Below are positions 50,696-62,004 of a DNA stretch of 64,000 nt, in pieces; position 1 is the first letter of the stretch, and every line of letters begins with the position of its first letter. Both the position numbers and the translations under genes were made by a program. The notes beneath the pieces are model-generated. The model saw nothing but the letters and a program-made list of their open reading frames with translations. It made no database searches and was not told the DNA's origin. This DNA comes from Hyphomicrobium sp. (GTDB taxonomy: Bacteria; Pseudomonadota; Alphaproteobacteria; Rhizobiales; Hyphomicrobiaceae), in NCBI GenBank assembly GCA_003987725.1, contig RXJH01000007.1, forward strand, positions 84,514 through 148,513, read 5' to 3'.

Positions 50696-53143
50696 ATGAC
50701 CTCAATTCAGAAACCGGGCGCCGCCGGCAGCGGAGATTTGCCGCACGATGACGACGACCCGCCGTTCGATCTGCCAGAGGCGCCCCGAGCAGCGCGCCAC
50801 GATGACAGGAACAGTCCGTCCATTTCTGCGCGCGCGATAGCGGCGTCGCGCGGCCAGCCCGCCTATCTCGAAGGCCTCAATCCCGAGCAACGCGACGCCG
50901 TCGAAACGACGGAAGGACCGGTCCTGGTGCTTGCAGGCGCCGGCACCGGCAAAACACGCGTACTCACGACGCGCATCGCCCACATTCTCGCAACGAGCCG
51001 CGCCTACCCGTCGCAAATTCTCGCCGTCACGTTCACGAACAAAGCCGCGCGCGAAATGCGCGAGCGCATCGGCACGCTCATCGGCGGCACGCTCGAAGGC
51101 ATGCAATGGCTCGGCACGTTCCATTCGATCGGCGTCAAGATCCTCCGCCGCCACGTCGAGCTCGTCGGGCTGAAACCAGGCTTCACGATCCTCGACGACG
51201 ACGACCAGGTGCGCCTTCTGAAACAGGTCATCGAGGCCAACGGCATCGACAAGGATCGCTGGCCCGCGCGTCAGCTCGCCAACCTGATCGACAGCTGGAA
51301 GAATCGCGGCCTGACGCCCGATAAGGTTCCTGAAGGCGAAGCCTACAATTTCGCTGCAGGCCAAGGCGCAAAGTTGTATGCGGCCTATCAGGCCCGGCTG
51401 AAGGATCTCAACGCCTGCGATTTCGGCGATTTGCTTCTTGAATGCCTGCGCCTCTTCCGCGAACACCCCGACGTTCTCGCCGACTACCATCGCCGCTTCC
51501 GCTATATCCTGGTCGACGAATATCAGGACACCAACGTCGCCCAATATCTCTGGCTGCGCTTCCTGGCGAAGGGATCGCCCAACATCTGCTGCGTCGGCGA
51601 CGACGATCAGTCGATTTACGGCTGGCGCGGCGCCGAGGTCGATAACATCCTGCGTTTCGAAAAGGACTTCCCCGGGGCTAAAGTCATCCGGCTCGAACGC
51701 AACTATCGCTCGACCGGAAACATTCTCGCCGCCGCGTCCGGCCTCATTGCCAAGAACGACGGCCGTCTCGGCAAGACGCTCTTCACCGATGGCGCAGCGG
51801 GCGCGAAGGTCAGCGTCGCGAATTTTTGGGACGACGAAGCCGAAGCCCGCGCCATCGGCGAAGCGATCGAACAGTTCCAGCGCAAGAGCGAACGGCTGAA
51901 CGATATGGCCGTACTGGTGCGGGCATCGTCCCAGATGCGCGCGATCGAAGATCGCTTCATTACGCTCGGCCTGCCCTATCGCGTTATCGGCGGTCCGCGC
52001 TTTTACGAGCGTCAGGAAATCAAGGACGCGATCGCCTACCTGGACGTCGTGGCGAACCCCGCGAACGATCTGAAGTTCGAACGCATCGTCAACGTGCCGA
52101 AGCGCAGCCTCGGCGACACCACCGTCAAGCGCATTCACGAGCTGGCACGCGCCCGCGCCATCCCACTCTATCAGGCCGCCCGCGAAATCGTTGAAACCGA
52201 CGAGCTGACGCCGCGTGCGCGCAAATCGCTGTTCGACCTGACGCAGTCGTTCGAACGCTGGCGCGCAAGCCTGGAACACACGCGCCATACCGATCTTGCC
52301 GAGCTGATCCTCGATGAATCCGGCTACACGGCGATGTGGCAGGCCGACAAAAGTCCGCAGTCGCAGTCGCGGCTTGAAAACCTGAAGGAACTCGTGCGCT
52401 TCATGCACGACTTCGACTCGTTGCAGGGCTTTCTCGAGCACGTCTCCCTCGTCATGGACGCCGAGCAGAGCAGCGACGGCGACCGCGTCTCTCTGATGAC
52501 GCTCCACGGCGCCAAAGGATTGGAGTTCGGCATCGTCTTCCTTCCGGGCTGGGAAGAAGGCCTGTTTCCGCATCAGCGTTCGATGGATGAAAGCGGCAAG
52601 GCGGGCCTCGAGGAAGAACGCCGGCTCGCCTACGTCGGCATCACGCGCGCAAAGCGGATTGCCAAGATTTCCTTCGCGCAGAACCGCCGGACGCATGGCC
52701 TCTATCAATCGGCGCTTCCGTCCCGCTTTGTCGACGAGCTGCCAGTCGCGACCGTCGAAGTCGTCGAAAGCGAAATGCCGTTCGGCGGCAGGTCCGATCC
52801 ATTCGGCTATGGTGGAGGCTTCGGCCAAAGCCGCTTCGACCGCACGGGCGGATCGGAACCATTCCGGTCGACCTACAATACGCCCGGATGGCAGCGCGCC
52901 CAGCAATCCTGGAGCAGCAGCAAAAAGGATCCGAAAAAGAGATCCAGAGGACCGCTGACGCTCGAAGGCGAGCTTGTAGCCGCATCAACCGCCGACGCAC
53001 CGTCATTCAAAAAAGGCACGCGCGTGCGCCACGAAAAATTTGGCGAGGGAACCGTGACGGCTGTCGACGGGAACAAGTTGACCATCGAATTCGATGACGG
53101 TTCGATCAAGCGCGTCGTCGCGAGTTTCGTCGATCTTGTGTGA
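50696..53143 (+). CDS. UvrD/PcrA-type ATP-dependent DNA helicase
   Basis: 815 residues. Superfamily 1A motifs in order: Q motif LNPEQRDAVE, I AGAGTGKTR, Ia TFTNKAAREMRER, II VDEYQDTN, III GDDDQSIYGWRGA, IV VIRLERNYRS, V LMTLHGAKGLEF and VI YVGITRAKR. A C-terminal Tudor-like segment (GTRVRHEKFGEGTVTAVDG...KRVVASFVDLV) that contacts RNA polymerase in PcrA/UvrD is present. It unwinds DNA in nucleotide-excision and mismatch repair. The N-terminal 60 residues are low-complexity acidic; ATG 50696 is the likeliest of several starts (open to 50606). Confidence 0.93.
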   Translation: MTSIQKPGAAGSGDLPHDDDDPPFDLPEAPRAARHDDRNSPSISARAIAASRGQPAYLEGLNPEQRDAVETTEGPVLVLAGAGTGKTRVLTTRIAHILATSRAYPSQILAVTFTNKAAREMRERIGTLIGGTLEGMQWLGTFHSIGVKILRRHVELVGLKPGFTILDDDDQVRLLKQVIEANGIDKDRWPARQLANLIDSWKNRGLTPDKVPEGEAYNFAAGQGAKLYAAYQARLKDLNACDFGDLLLECLRLFREHPDVLADYHRRFRYILVDEYQDTNVAQYLWLRFLAKGSPNICCVGDDDQSIYGWRGAEVDNILRFEKDFPGAKVIRLERNYRSTGNILAAASGLIAKNDGRLGKTLFTDGAAGAKVSVANFWDDEAEARAIGEAIEQFQRKSERLNDMAVLVRASSQMRAIEDRFITLGLPYRVIGGPRFYERQEIKDAIAYLDVVANPANDLKFERIVNVPKRSLGDTTVKRIHELARARAIPLYQAAREIVETDELTPRARKSLFDLTQSFERWRASLEHTRHTDLAELILDESGYTAMWQADKSPQSQSRLENLKELVRFMHDFDSLQGFLEHVSLVMDAEQSSDGDRVSLMTLHGAKGLEFGIVFLPGWEEGLFPHQRSMDESGKAGLEEERRLAYVGITRAKRIAKISFAQNRRTHGLYQSALPSRFVDELPVATVEVVESEMPFGGRSDPFGYGGGFGQSRFDRTGGSEPFRSTYNTPGWQRAQQSWSSSKKDPKKRSRGPLTLEGELVAASTADAPSFKKGTRVRHEKFGEGTVTAVDGNKLTIEFDDGSIKRVVASFVDLV

Positions 53144-53227
53144 CGAATTTGCGAAAGCAAATGCTCAGGCCATGCCTAATTCTGGCCGCTAGTTTCTTCT
53201 TATTGCCGTAATTCCAGGACATGTTAT

Positions 53228-53293
53228 CCCCAGCTCGTTGAGCGTGGGGGTTCATCAGCTAAATCAAAACTTTACGACGCCGGATTGTCGGCG
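53228..53293. other. Two intergenic hairpins after the helicase gene
   Basis: CCCC..GCTC-GTT-GAGC..GGGG (53228-53249) and CGCCG-GATTGT-CGGCG (53278-53293) in the 264-bp gap before a small ORF. They may terminate helicase transcripts or be part of a leader; no other element is identified. Confidence 0.35.
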
Positions 53294-53407
53294 CCGAACG
53301 ACCGCGCTTGCGTTTTAAGTCCCTGATCTAAAATATATTTCTAGGGACGTGAAACCGAAGCGAAGGTTCGTTGTTTGGGAGGGTAGAGTCCTTGAAAGGA
53401 GCTATCC

Positions 53408-53605
53408 ATGAGCACTTACCGCTTCCCGTTAAGGGGTAAGATAGGCGTCGTGCGCGGAAAGGACGGGGACGTTCCCGCGCGGCGGATTGGTGTTCAGCGT
53501 GATTTGAGCAGGGCAAATCGCAGGAACTACCTGCTGACTGATACGACGCCGCTGACCGAGGAGGAAATTCGAAACCTTCCGGTCGCCCATCGCTACTCAT
53601 CATGA
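53408..53605 (+). CDS. Small conserved-looking hypothetical protein
   Basis: 65 residues (MSTYRFPLRGKIGVVRGKDGDVPARRIGVQRDLSR...). Hydrophilic, basic, without signal or membrane segment. AAAGGAG lies 6 nt before the ATG, and a strong terminator follows 35 bp downstream, so the ORF looks like an independent expressed unit. No family recognised. The C-terminal half, TTPLTEEEIRNLPVAHRYSS, is plausibly helical. Confidence 0.65.
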   Translation: MSTYRFPLRGKIGVVRGKDGDVPARRIGVQRDLSRANRRNYLLTDTTPLTEEEIRNLPVAHRYSS

Positions 53606-53640
53606 GTTGAAAGAAGAACAGAGTTTGGACTCGAATGAAC

Positions 53641-53676
53641 GGCACCGCGCGAACATGAGCGGTGCCGTTTTGTTTT
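53641..53676. terminator. Intrinsic terminator, probably bidirectional
   Basis: GGCACCGC (53641-53648), 10-nt loop, GCGGTGCC (53659-53666), then GTTTTGTTTT. It ends the 53408 gene; on the opposite strand it lies just past the J-domain gene. Confidence 0.8.
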
Positions 53677-53688
53677 GGCAATTTCCGT

Positions 53689-54981
53689 TCAAGCTGCCAC
53701 CGCTTGCCTGACCTTCAACAGATCCCACGCGGCATTGACCTGCTTGATGCGCTGTTCGCGATAGCGGCGGTCAGCTTCGTCGCGCGCGTGATCCGGGTGC
53801 CAGGACATCCGCAAGGCATCGACGATCTTCTTGACGGCAGCATCCGGCGCATCGGGATTGAGTCCGAGAATTCGGTAAGCCTCGTAGACCGTCGATGGCG
53901 CGTCGTGCTCCGCTATGTCGGCGCTCTCATCGTGAGACGCCGGCGCTGCCCCGTGCGCAATGCGCGCGATACGGTCGAGATCGCGTGTGATCGCGCGAAC
54001 CGACGCCCGCAACTTCTCCGGTGCGATCTGCCCAACGCGACGTCCAAGCTCCGCGGCGCGGTCGTACAGACTATCGAGTTCCGACGCGAGCACATCCCGC
54101 AACAGGAGATCGCCCGGAAGGCCGGCAATGAGAGTCTCCGTTTCGTGCAGCCGCGTGTGCACGTGAGCCAGCGGATTGGCATCTTCCCCGTCATCGCCGT
54201 CCTGGGCCGATGCTGCCGCCTTCCAACTTTCATAGCTTTTGCCGAAAGCCGAACTTCCACGGGCAAACGATGTCGCCCCAAAATCTCTGAGCCGCGCGGC
54301 GAGCGATCCTGCCCATCCGGCAAATTGCAGGAACTCGAATGATCCGAGTTGCCGCCGTCGCACCCAGAACAGGCAGGCCGCCATCAGAGAGACGAGAAGC
54401 ATTGAGACAACGCCGGCAACTTTGAACGCATTCCCGGAAGCAACCCCAGAAGCCGATGCTGCCGCCGGATCGACGACGGTAATCCAATGCGTCGTCTCAG
54501 GCTCGGGCTCGCGTTCGGAACGCAGCGCCGCTGGCTCGATGACCGCATCAGCGGAAAGCTCTTGTGATGCGACATGCGCCAGCGTCGTGGTATGACCGAA
54601 CCCCGGAAAAACAAAACGCCCTCTGAGCTTGCTCACGGGCGCGTATCCGGGCGGAAGTTGATCGGGAAGGCGAACGCCGGAAGCTCGCGCTGATGCTGCG
54701 ACCTTGGCCCAGGCGACACGTTGGCCCGCGCATTCGATCGAAAATTTGTAGACCATCATCGTCTCGCACGTCCATGCAGCCGAACCGGAGCATGACGGAA
54801 AAGCGAGATCCTCCCGAGGACCGATGATGCGATAGGTCGTCTCTTCCGACGGCGAGAGGCGCGGAGCGCCTCGATCCATCGTGCAACTGTAAGGTAGAAC
54901 GAGCTCGTCTGCCGCGACGGCACCGCACCCAAGGGCCATGCACACTGCAAAGCCCGAGGCCAAAAAACGCAAAGCCCCCAT
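53689..54981 (-). CDS. Membrane protein with periplasmic domain and cytosolic J domain
   Basis: 430 residues. A signal sequence (about 1-23) leads to a periplasmic domain of about 160 residues with five Cys (YSCTMD, PSCSGSAAWTC, SIEC). A transmembrane helix follows at 187-207 (VAGVVSMLLVSLMAACLFWV). A cytosolic part with a helical middle ends in a J domain (about 363-430) with the essential HPD in MSWHPDHARDE. It should recruit and stimulate DnaK at the membrane. Unlike DjlA it has a substantial exported domain, suggesting sensing of envelope state. Divergent from the TMEM143-family gene. Confidence 0.8.
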   Translation of the reverse strand: MGALRFLASGFAVCMALGCGAVAADELVLPYSCTMDRGAPRLSPSEETTYRIIGPREDLAFPSCSGSAAWTCETMMVYKFSIECAGQRVAWAKVAASARASGVRLPDQLPPGYAPVSKLRGRFVFPGFGHTTTLAHVASQELSADAVIEPAALRSEREPEPETTHWITVVDPAAASASGVASGNAFKVAGVVSMLLVSLMAACLFWVRRRQLGSFEFLQFAGWAGSLAARLRDFGATSFARGSSAFGKSYESWKAAASAQDGDDGEDANPLAHVHTRLHETETLIAGLPGDLLLRDVLASELDSLYDRAAELGRRVGQIAPEKLRASVRAITRDLDRIARIAHGAAPASHDESADIAEHDAPSTVYEAYRILGLNPDAPDAAVKKIVDALRMSWHPDHARDEADRRYREQRIKQVNAAWDLLKVRQAVAA

Positions 54982-55282
54982 AGTAATCCGCCCCCGAAAG
55001 CGAAAAATTCCCCTCTAATCCCAGTTGTGCATGATCCTAGCCCAAGATCGTGGCTACTAAGCCAAAAGCGAAAGTTATGAACCGAAAAATTGTGCGCGCC
55101 GTGGAACTTAGTGATGTATCATCAACCTCCGGTAGGGCTGGCTAATCCGCATCGGTCTCGGCGAAATGCTCGTCATCATTCCGCGACGAAGGGTTGCGAG
55201 GCTCGCGTGATCTCCAGCGACCCGCTATGAACTTCTTTGCGTAAGAAGCTGGATCAAAAACGAAAAGTTCGGGGAGTTGTGT
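54982..55282. other. Divergent 301-bp intergenic region
   Basis: No gene seen. It holds a 6-bp-stem hairpin CTTCTT-TGCGT-AAGAAG (55232-55248) in the leader of the downstream gene. Promoters for the J-domain gene and the DUF3754 gene should lie here but no clear pair is visible. Confidence 0.45.
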
Positions 55283-56734
55283 ATGGCGTCGGCAGACTTT
55301 GCGGCAGGCCGATTACAGCGGAGAGAAGGCCTTTTTCAGCGGCTTGCGGATCTCACGGACTTCGAAGCGAAGCCAGCCGAGCTTTCCGAGGATGCCGAGC
55401 ACCGGCCCATCGACATTCTAGAGCCCGACGATACGCGCAAACGCGAGCGCTTCATTCCCGTGACGCGCTTTGCGTTGCTCGATCGCCTGACGAAGCCCTA
55501 TCTTTGGCCGGCCGGACAAGCGGCCGAAGCACGCCGCTTCTTTCGCTATCTCGATTACTGGCGCCAGCAGCAGTACTTCGCGCTGCTACTCGATCTCGAG
55601 CAGACCTACGAAGCATTTTCGCCCGATAGCGACCTGCTGATGACGCGCAGCTTTTCGGATGACGAGCGCGAGGTATTGAAACATCGCGTCTTCGAAGGCG
55701 TCGAAGCCCTGCTCGAGCGCGCCAACTACGAGCGCATCGAACCGAGCAACATCGAACTCATCATGACCCCCGATAGCCACTACGGCCTCGATTTGTTCGT
55801 CGATATGAAAGAGTTCGAACGGATTTCGATCTTTTATCGCGGCGCCTCGAACCGAAAATACGAACGTCGCCGCCTGCGCAAGTTTTTGCGAAAGGAAGAA
55901 TTCGACGTTCCGATATTCCAGCGGCTTTTCTTGATGTTCAAGTTGAAGCCGGTCGAAGCGTGCGTCGAAGAAGCCATGCGCGACCTGAAGCTCTCCCGCG
56001 ACGCGGCCGAGACCTACGTCGCCAAAGCCCGCGCGCATTTCCCGAAGAGCATGAATGACAAGAATATCTACTTGAAGCTCTTCAAGAATATTCCGCGCAC
56101 CGACGTCGAGATGATCTTCCCGAACACCAAAGTCCGCTTCCGGCCGATGGACAAACTTCGTCTCGGCGTTACGGCAGGCGGCGGCATCGGCATGGGCGCG
56201 GCGGGCGCAGCCGGCAAGGTCGCCCTTTTGATGAGCAATCCGATCGCGGCGCTTGGTGCGCTGGCGGGCCTGGGCGGCATCGCTGCCCGGCAAGCCATGG
56301 GCTTCCTCAATCAGAAGCAGCGCTACATGGTGATCATGGCGCAGAACCTTTACTTCCACACCATGGCCGACAACCGCGGCGTCATCCTCAAAATCGCGGC
56401 CCGCGGCGCCGAAGAAGACGTGAAGGAGGAAATGCTGCTCTACAGCGTTCTCGCCAAGGAAAAGTCGACGCGTACCGATCTGCCGTCCATCGACCTCGCC
56501 ATCGAGAATTACCTGACCCGCACCTTCGGCGTGAAAATCGATTTCGAGATCGACGATGCGCTCGATCGTTTGATCCGCGACGGCATCGTCGTCGAAAAGC
56601 CGGATGGCTCCTTCGTCACGTTGCCACCGGCCGAAGCGGCGAAGCATATCGACGCCAAGTGGGATTTATTCTTGGATCACCTCCCCGATCCCGTCAGCAC
56701 GGAAGGCTATGAGTTCGAAGGCAGACCGGCCTAG
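55283..56734 (+). CDS. TMEM143-family (DUF3754) protein
   Basis: 483 residues from ATG 55283, with GGGGAG 6 nt upstream; an in-frame TTG at 55277 is less likely. The protein resembles the TMEM143/DUF3754 family: an N-terminal soluble part with RERFIPVTRFALLDRL and FYRGASNRKYERRRLRKFLRKEEFDVPIFQRLFLMFKLK, then a hydrophobic Gly/Ala hairpin (about 302-345, GVTAGGGIGMGAAGAAG...AALGALAGLGG) that probably inserts in the membrane, and a C-terminal domain. Human TMEM143 is mitochondrial with unknown function, so role is open. Ends 15 bp before prmA. Confidence 0.82.
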   Translation: MASADFAAGRLQRREGLFQRLADLTDFEAKPAELSEDAEHRPIDILEPDDTRKRERFIPVTRFALLDRLTKPYLWPAGQAAEARRFFRYLDYWRQQQYFALLLDLEQTYEAFSPDSDLLMTRSFSDDEREVLKHRVFEGVEALLERANYERIEPSNIELIMTPDSHYGLDLFVDMKEFERISIFYRGASNRKYERRRLRKFLRKEEFDVPIFQRLFLMFKLKPVEACVEEAMRDLKLSRDAAETYVAKARAHFPKSMNDKNIYLKLFKNIPRTDVEMIFPNTKVRFRPMDKLRLGVTAGGGIGMGAAGAAGKVALLMSNPIAALGALAGLGGIAARQAMGFLNQKQRYMVIMAQNLYFHTMADNRGVILKIAARGAEEDVKEEMLLYSVLAKEKSTRTDLPSIDLAIENYLTRTFGVKIDFEIDDALDRLIRDGIVVEKPDGSFVTLPPAEAAKHIDAKWDLFLDHLPDPVSTEGYEFEGRPA

Positions 56735-56749
56735 AACTGAAAAAATCGC

Positions 56750-57625
56750 ATGGCAGTCAAAAAATTCGCGGCGCAGTTTAGCGACCGATCACTTGCTTAT
56801 GAAACCGGCAACGCGTTGCAGGATCTGATTGAGCCGCCGCCGGACGCCTTGACCGTTTTCGAAGACGGCCCAGATCGCTGGCGGCTCGAAGCCTACTTCG
56901 ATGCCGATGCGGGCGATCGCGATCTGGCAGCCGAGCTCGGGCCTCTCGTGCAAGGTCCACTGCCCGCATTCACCGTCGAAACCGTGCCCGACCTCAATTG
57001 GGTCGCGATTTCTCAAGCGGCATTGCCGCCCGTCCATGCGGGCCGCTTCACCATCCACGGTAGCCATGACAAAGGCCGCATCGCTGGCGGTCCGAATGCG
57101 ATCCTGATCGACGCCGGAGAAGCCTTCGGCACCGCCCACCACGCCACGACGCTCGGCTGCCTCCTGGCAATTGACCGGCTGACGCGCGCGAAGTCCTTCA
57201 ACTGGGTCTTCGACCTTGGCTGCGGATCGGGCGTGCTGGCCATCGCGGCATCGAAAGCGTTGCCGCATGCCGAAATCATCGCCGCCGACATGGACCCGCA
57301 ATCGGTGAAGGTCGCGACGGAAAACGTGAGGCTCAACGGCGCCGCGAGTCGTATTGCGCTTGTGGTTGCGAGCGGCATCGGACACCCGAAAGTTCGAAGC
57401 CGCGCCCCGTTCGATCTGTTCATCGCCAATATCCTGGCTGGGCCCCTGATCGGCCTCGCACCGGCAATCTCCCGCTCGGTCGTACCCGGCGGAACTCTGG
57501 TGCTCTCGGGGATTCTGATCCCACAGGCGCCGGAGGTCCTCGCCACCTATCGAGCCCACGGCTTCTCGGTCGTGCGCCACGACCGCCTGACGGGATGGTC
57601 TACGCTGACGCTAGAACGGCGCTGA
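56750..57625 (+). CDS. prmA: Ribosomal protein L11 methyltransferase
   Basis: 291 residues. An N-terminal substrate-recognition domain (about 1-95) precedes a class I methyltransferase: GTAHHATTLGCLLAID, motif I FDLGCGSGVLAIAASKALP, motif II IIAADMDPQSVKVATENV, and the FDLFIANILAGPL motif IV. PrmA trimethylates L11 at several Lys and its N terminus. It directly follows the DUF3754 gene and precedes the aminopeptidase gene, all on the same strand with short gaps, consistent with one operon. Confidence 0.93.
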   Translation: MAVKKFAAQFSDRSLAYETGNALQDLIEPPPDALTVFEDGPDRWRLEAYFDADAGDRDLAAELGPLVQGPLPAFTVETVPDLNWVAISQAALPPVHAGRFTIHGSHDKGRIAGGPNAILIDAGEAFGTAHHATTLGCLLAIDRLTRAKSFNWVFDLGCGSGVLAIAASKALPHAEIIAADMDPQSVKVATENVRLNGAASRIALVVASGIGHPKVRSRAPFDLFIANILAGPLIGLAPAISRSVVPGGTLVLSGILIPQAPEVLATYRAHGFSVVRHDRLTGWSTLTLERR

Positions 57626-57670
57626 AATCCTCCATTGCCCGCTCGCGCACTGCCGCTTAGAAACGCTCCC

Positions 57671-59482
57671 ATGCTGCAGACCTTCGAATCCTCGTCCGAG
57701 CCCGAGCGCGTCGCCGAACGCGTGAAGGCGCTTCGTGCACTGATGGCACGCGCAAAGCTCGATGCCGTTCTCGTCCCACGCGCCGACAGGCACCAGGGCG
57801 AATACGTGCCCGCCTCCGCCGAGCGCCTGAAATGGCTGACGGGATTTTCAGGCTCCGCCGGGATCGCCATCGTCACCAAGCGCGCCGCCGTCCTGGTCGT
57901 CGACGGCCGCTACACCGTGCAGGCCGGAGCCGAAACCGACACGGACATCTTCGAGGTCTCGCTGCTGCCTCGGAACAAGATCTCCGAATGGCTGACCGGG
58001 CATCTGGGCAATAGCCAAACCATTGGCTTCGATCCCTGGAACCACACCACCGGCGAGATCGAACGGCTGCAAAAAGCCGTCTCACCGAAAGGACTGAAGC
58101 TCAAAGCGCTCGCTAGCAATCCGATCGATAGCATTTGGGGAAAGGCGCGGCCGGCGCCTCCGCAAAATCCAGTCATCGCACAGCCGATCGCGTTCGCCGG
58201 CAGAACACCTGCCGACAAGCTCTCTGAGTTGCAAGGGCGGCTGAAGGAGGAAGGCCAGGGCGCCGCCATCCTGACGCTTCCGGACTCCATCTGCTGGCTC
58301 TTCAACATTCGTGGGCGTGATGTCGCCCACAATCCAGTCGTGCTGGCATTCGCAATCGTCCCGGCGAGCGGCAAAGCCGAACTCTTCATCGCACCCGATC
58401 GTTTCGATTCCGAGGCCCGCGCCGCCGTTGCGCCCGTCGCAAAACTTTTGCCCCCCGAAATGCTCGCTGCCCGATTGAAAGAGCTGAAGGCGAAGGGCAA
58501 GCGCGTCCGCCTCGATACCGAAACCGCCGCCTATTGGTTCGGCGCGAAGCTCGGGCCAAAGCTCATCGCCCGCGGACAAGACCCGTGCATCGTCCCGAAG
58601 GCGATCAAGACGGATGCCGAAGTGATCGGCGCGCGCGCCGCCCACCTGCGCGACGGTCACGCCGTCGTCCGCTTCCTCGCATGGCTCGACGATTGGGCCG
58701 CCGACGGAACGCTGGACGAGATCACGGCCGTCCAAAAGCTCGAAGAATTCCGGCGCGATACGAACATGCTCCGCGACGTGAGTTTCCCGACGATCTCGGG
58801 CTCAGGCCCGAACGGCGCTATCGTCCACTATCGCGTGACGGAAGACACCAACCGGCGAATGCGCCCGGGCGAACTCTTCCTCATCGACAGCGGCGGCCAG
58901 TATCAGGACGGCACGACCGACATCACACGCACGGTCGCCATCGGCGAACCGAGCGAGGAGATGAAACGGCACTTCACGGCCGTTCTGAAAGGCCATATCG
59001 CCGTCGCGACCGCCCGCTTCCCGAAAGGCACGCGCGGCATCGATCTCGATCCATTCGCGCGGCGCGCGCTTTGGCAGATCGGCGCCGATTTCGATCACGG
59101 AACCGGCCACGGTATCGGCAGCTATCTTTCCGTGCACGAGGGACCACAATCGATCTCGCGTGCCGGCATGGCGCCGCTCCACGCCGGAATGCTGATCTCG
59201 AACGAGCCCGGCTATTACAAAGTCGGCGAGTATGGCATTCGCATCGAGAACGTCGTGCTCGTCACGCTGCCCGAAACTGTCGAAGGCGGAGATCGCGAGA
59301 TGATGGCCTTCGAGACTCTGACGCTCGCTCCCATCGATCGCCGGCTAATCGTCGCCAAAATGCTGGACGCGAGCGAGAGCGATTGGATCAACGCCTACCA
59401 TAAGCATGTCTACGACACGCTTGCGCCGGGCCTCGATCCATCCTCGCGCAACTGGCTGAAGCAGGCGACCGAGCCGGTCTAG
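57671..59482 (+). CDS. Xaa-Pro aminopeptidase (M24B, three-domain form)
   Basis: 603 residues from ATG 57671, the length of the cytosolic eukaryotic-type aminopeptidase P rather than the 440-residue E. coli PepP. Two creatinase-N domains (about 25-160 and 175-320) precede the pita-bread catalytic domain. Metal-binding residues are Asp in LFLIDSGGQY and TTDITRTV, His in HGTGHGIGSYLSVHEGP, and Glu in ISNEPGYY and IRIENVVLV. It removes N-terminal residues before proline. 46 bp after prmA. Confidence 0.93.
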   Translation: MLQTFESSSEPERVAERVKALRALMARAKLDAVLVPRADRHQGEYVPASAERLKWLTGFSGSAGIAIVTKRAAVLVVDGRYTVQAGAETDTDIFEVSLLPRNKISEWLTGHLGNSQTIGFDPWNHTTGEIERLQKAVSPKGLKLKALASNPIDSIWGKARPAPPQNPVIAQPIAFAGRTPADKLSELQGRLKEEGQGAAILTLPDSICWLFNIRGRDVAHNPVVLAFAIVPASGKAELFIAPDRFDSEARAAVAPVAKLLPPEMLAARLKELKAKGKRVRLDTETAAYWFGAKLGPKLIARGQDPCIVPKAIKTDAEVIGARAAHLRDGHAVVRFLAWLDDWAADGTLDEITAVQKLEEFRRDTNMLRDVSFPTISGSGPNGAIVHYRVTEDTNRRMRPGELFLIDSGGQYQDGTTDITRTVAIGEPSEEMKRHFTAVLKGHIAVATARFPKGTRGIDLDPFARRALWQIGADFDHGTGHGIGSYLSVHEGPQSISRAGMAPLHAGMLISNEPGYYKVGEYGIRIENVVLVTLPETVEGGDREMMAFETLTLAPIDRRLIVAKMLDASESDWINAYHKHVYDTLAPGLDPSSRNWLKQATEPV

Positions 59483-59568
59483 GTCGCACTGCGCCTGTCC
59501 CATCGGTGACAGCGGAAAATACGCGCAGTCATTACACCTCCACATGCACACGCATGAGGGAGAGTAAG

Positions 59569-59748
59569 ATGTTTGAAATCTTTGAACTGACAGCGGCACC
59601 GCATTTCCCGGAAGCACTGAAGCCATCGGTCCGCGATGAGCGTCCGGAAAACATCGTCACGCTTTTTGCACTGGCCGCCAATGGTGACCAGGACATCGAA
59701 ATCACCATGCGCGACGGCGAATTCTTCATCGCGCTCAAAGCCGCCTAA
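59569..59748 (+). CDS. Small hypothetical protein
   Basis: 59 residues (MFEIFELTAAPHFPEALKPSV...). The start at 59569 is chosen because GGGAGAG lies 4-8 nt upstream and the earlier in-frame codons at 59506 are Thr/Arg-rich and unlikely. Acidic, predicted alpha-beta, ending in a beta-hairpin DIEITMRDGEFFIALKAA. No family recognised. It is convergent with ligA (12 bp between stops). Confidence 0.6.
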   Translation: MFEIFELTAAPHFPEALKPSVRDERPENIVTLFALAANGDQDIEITMRDGEFFIALKAA

Positions 59749-59760
59749 GAACAATACTGA

Positions 59761-61968
<2,208 letters not shown>

Positions 61969-62004
61969 CTAGCACGAGGTGATTTTCAGACGAAAACCGG
62001 CAAA

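Noticed and set aside
50702-52906. 734-codon open frame opposite the helicase gene
   Set aside because: It lies wholly antisense to a gene with all UvrD motifs. Long antisense frames are expected in GC-rich codon-biased DNA and the translation shows no domain.
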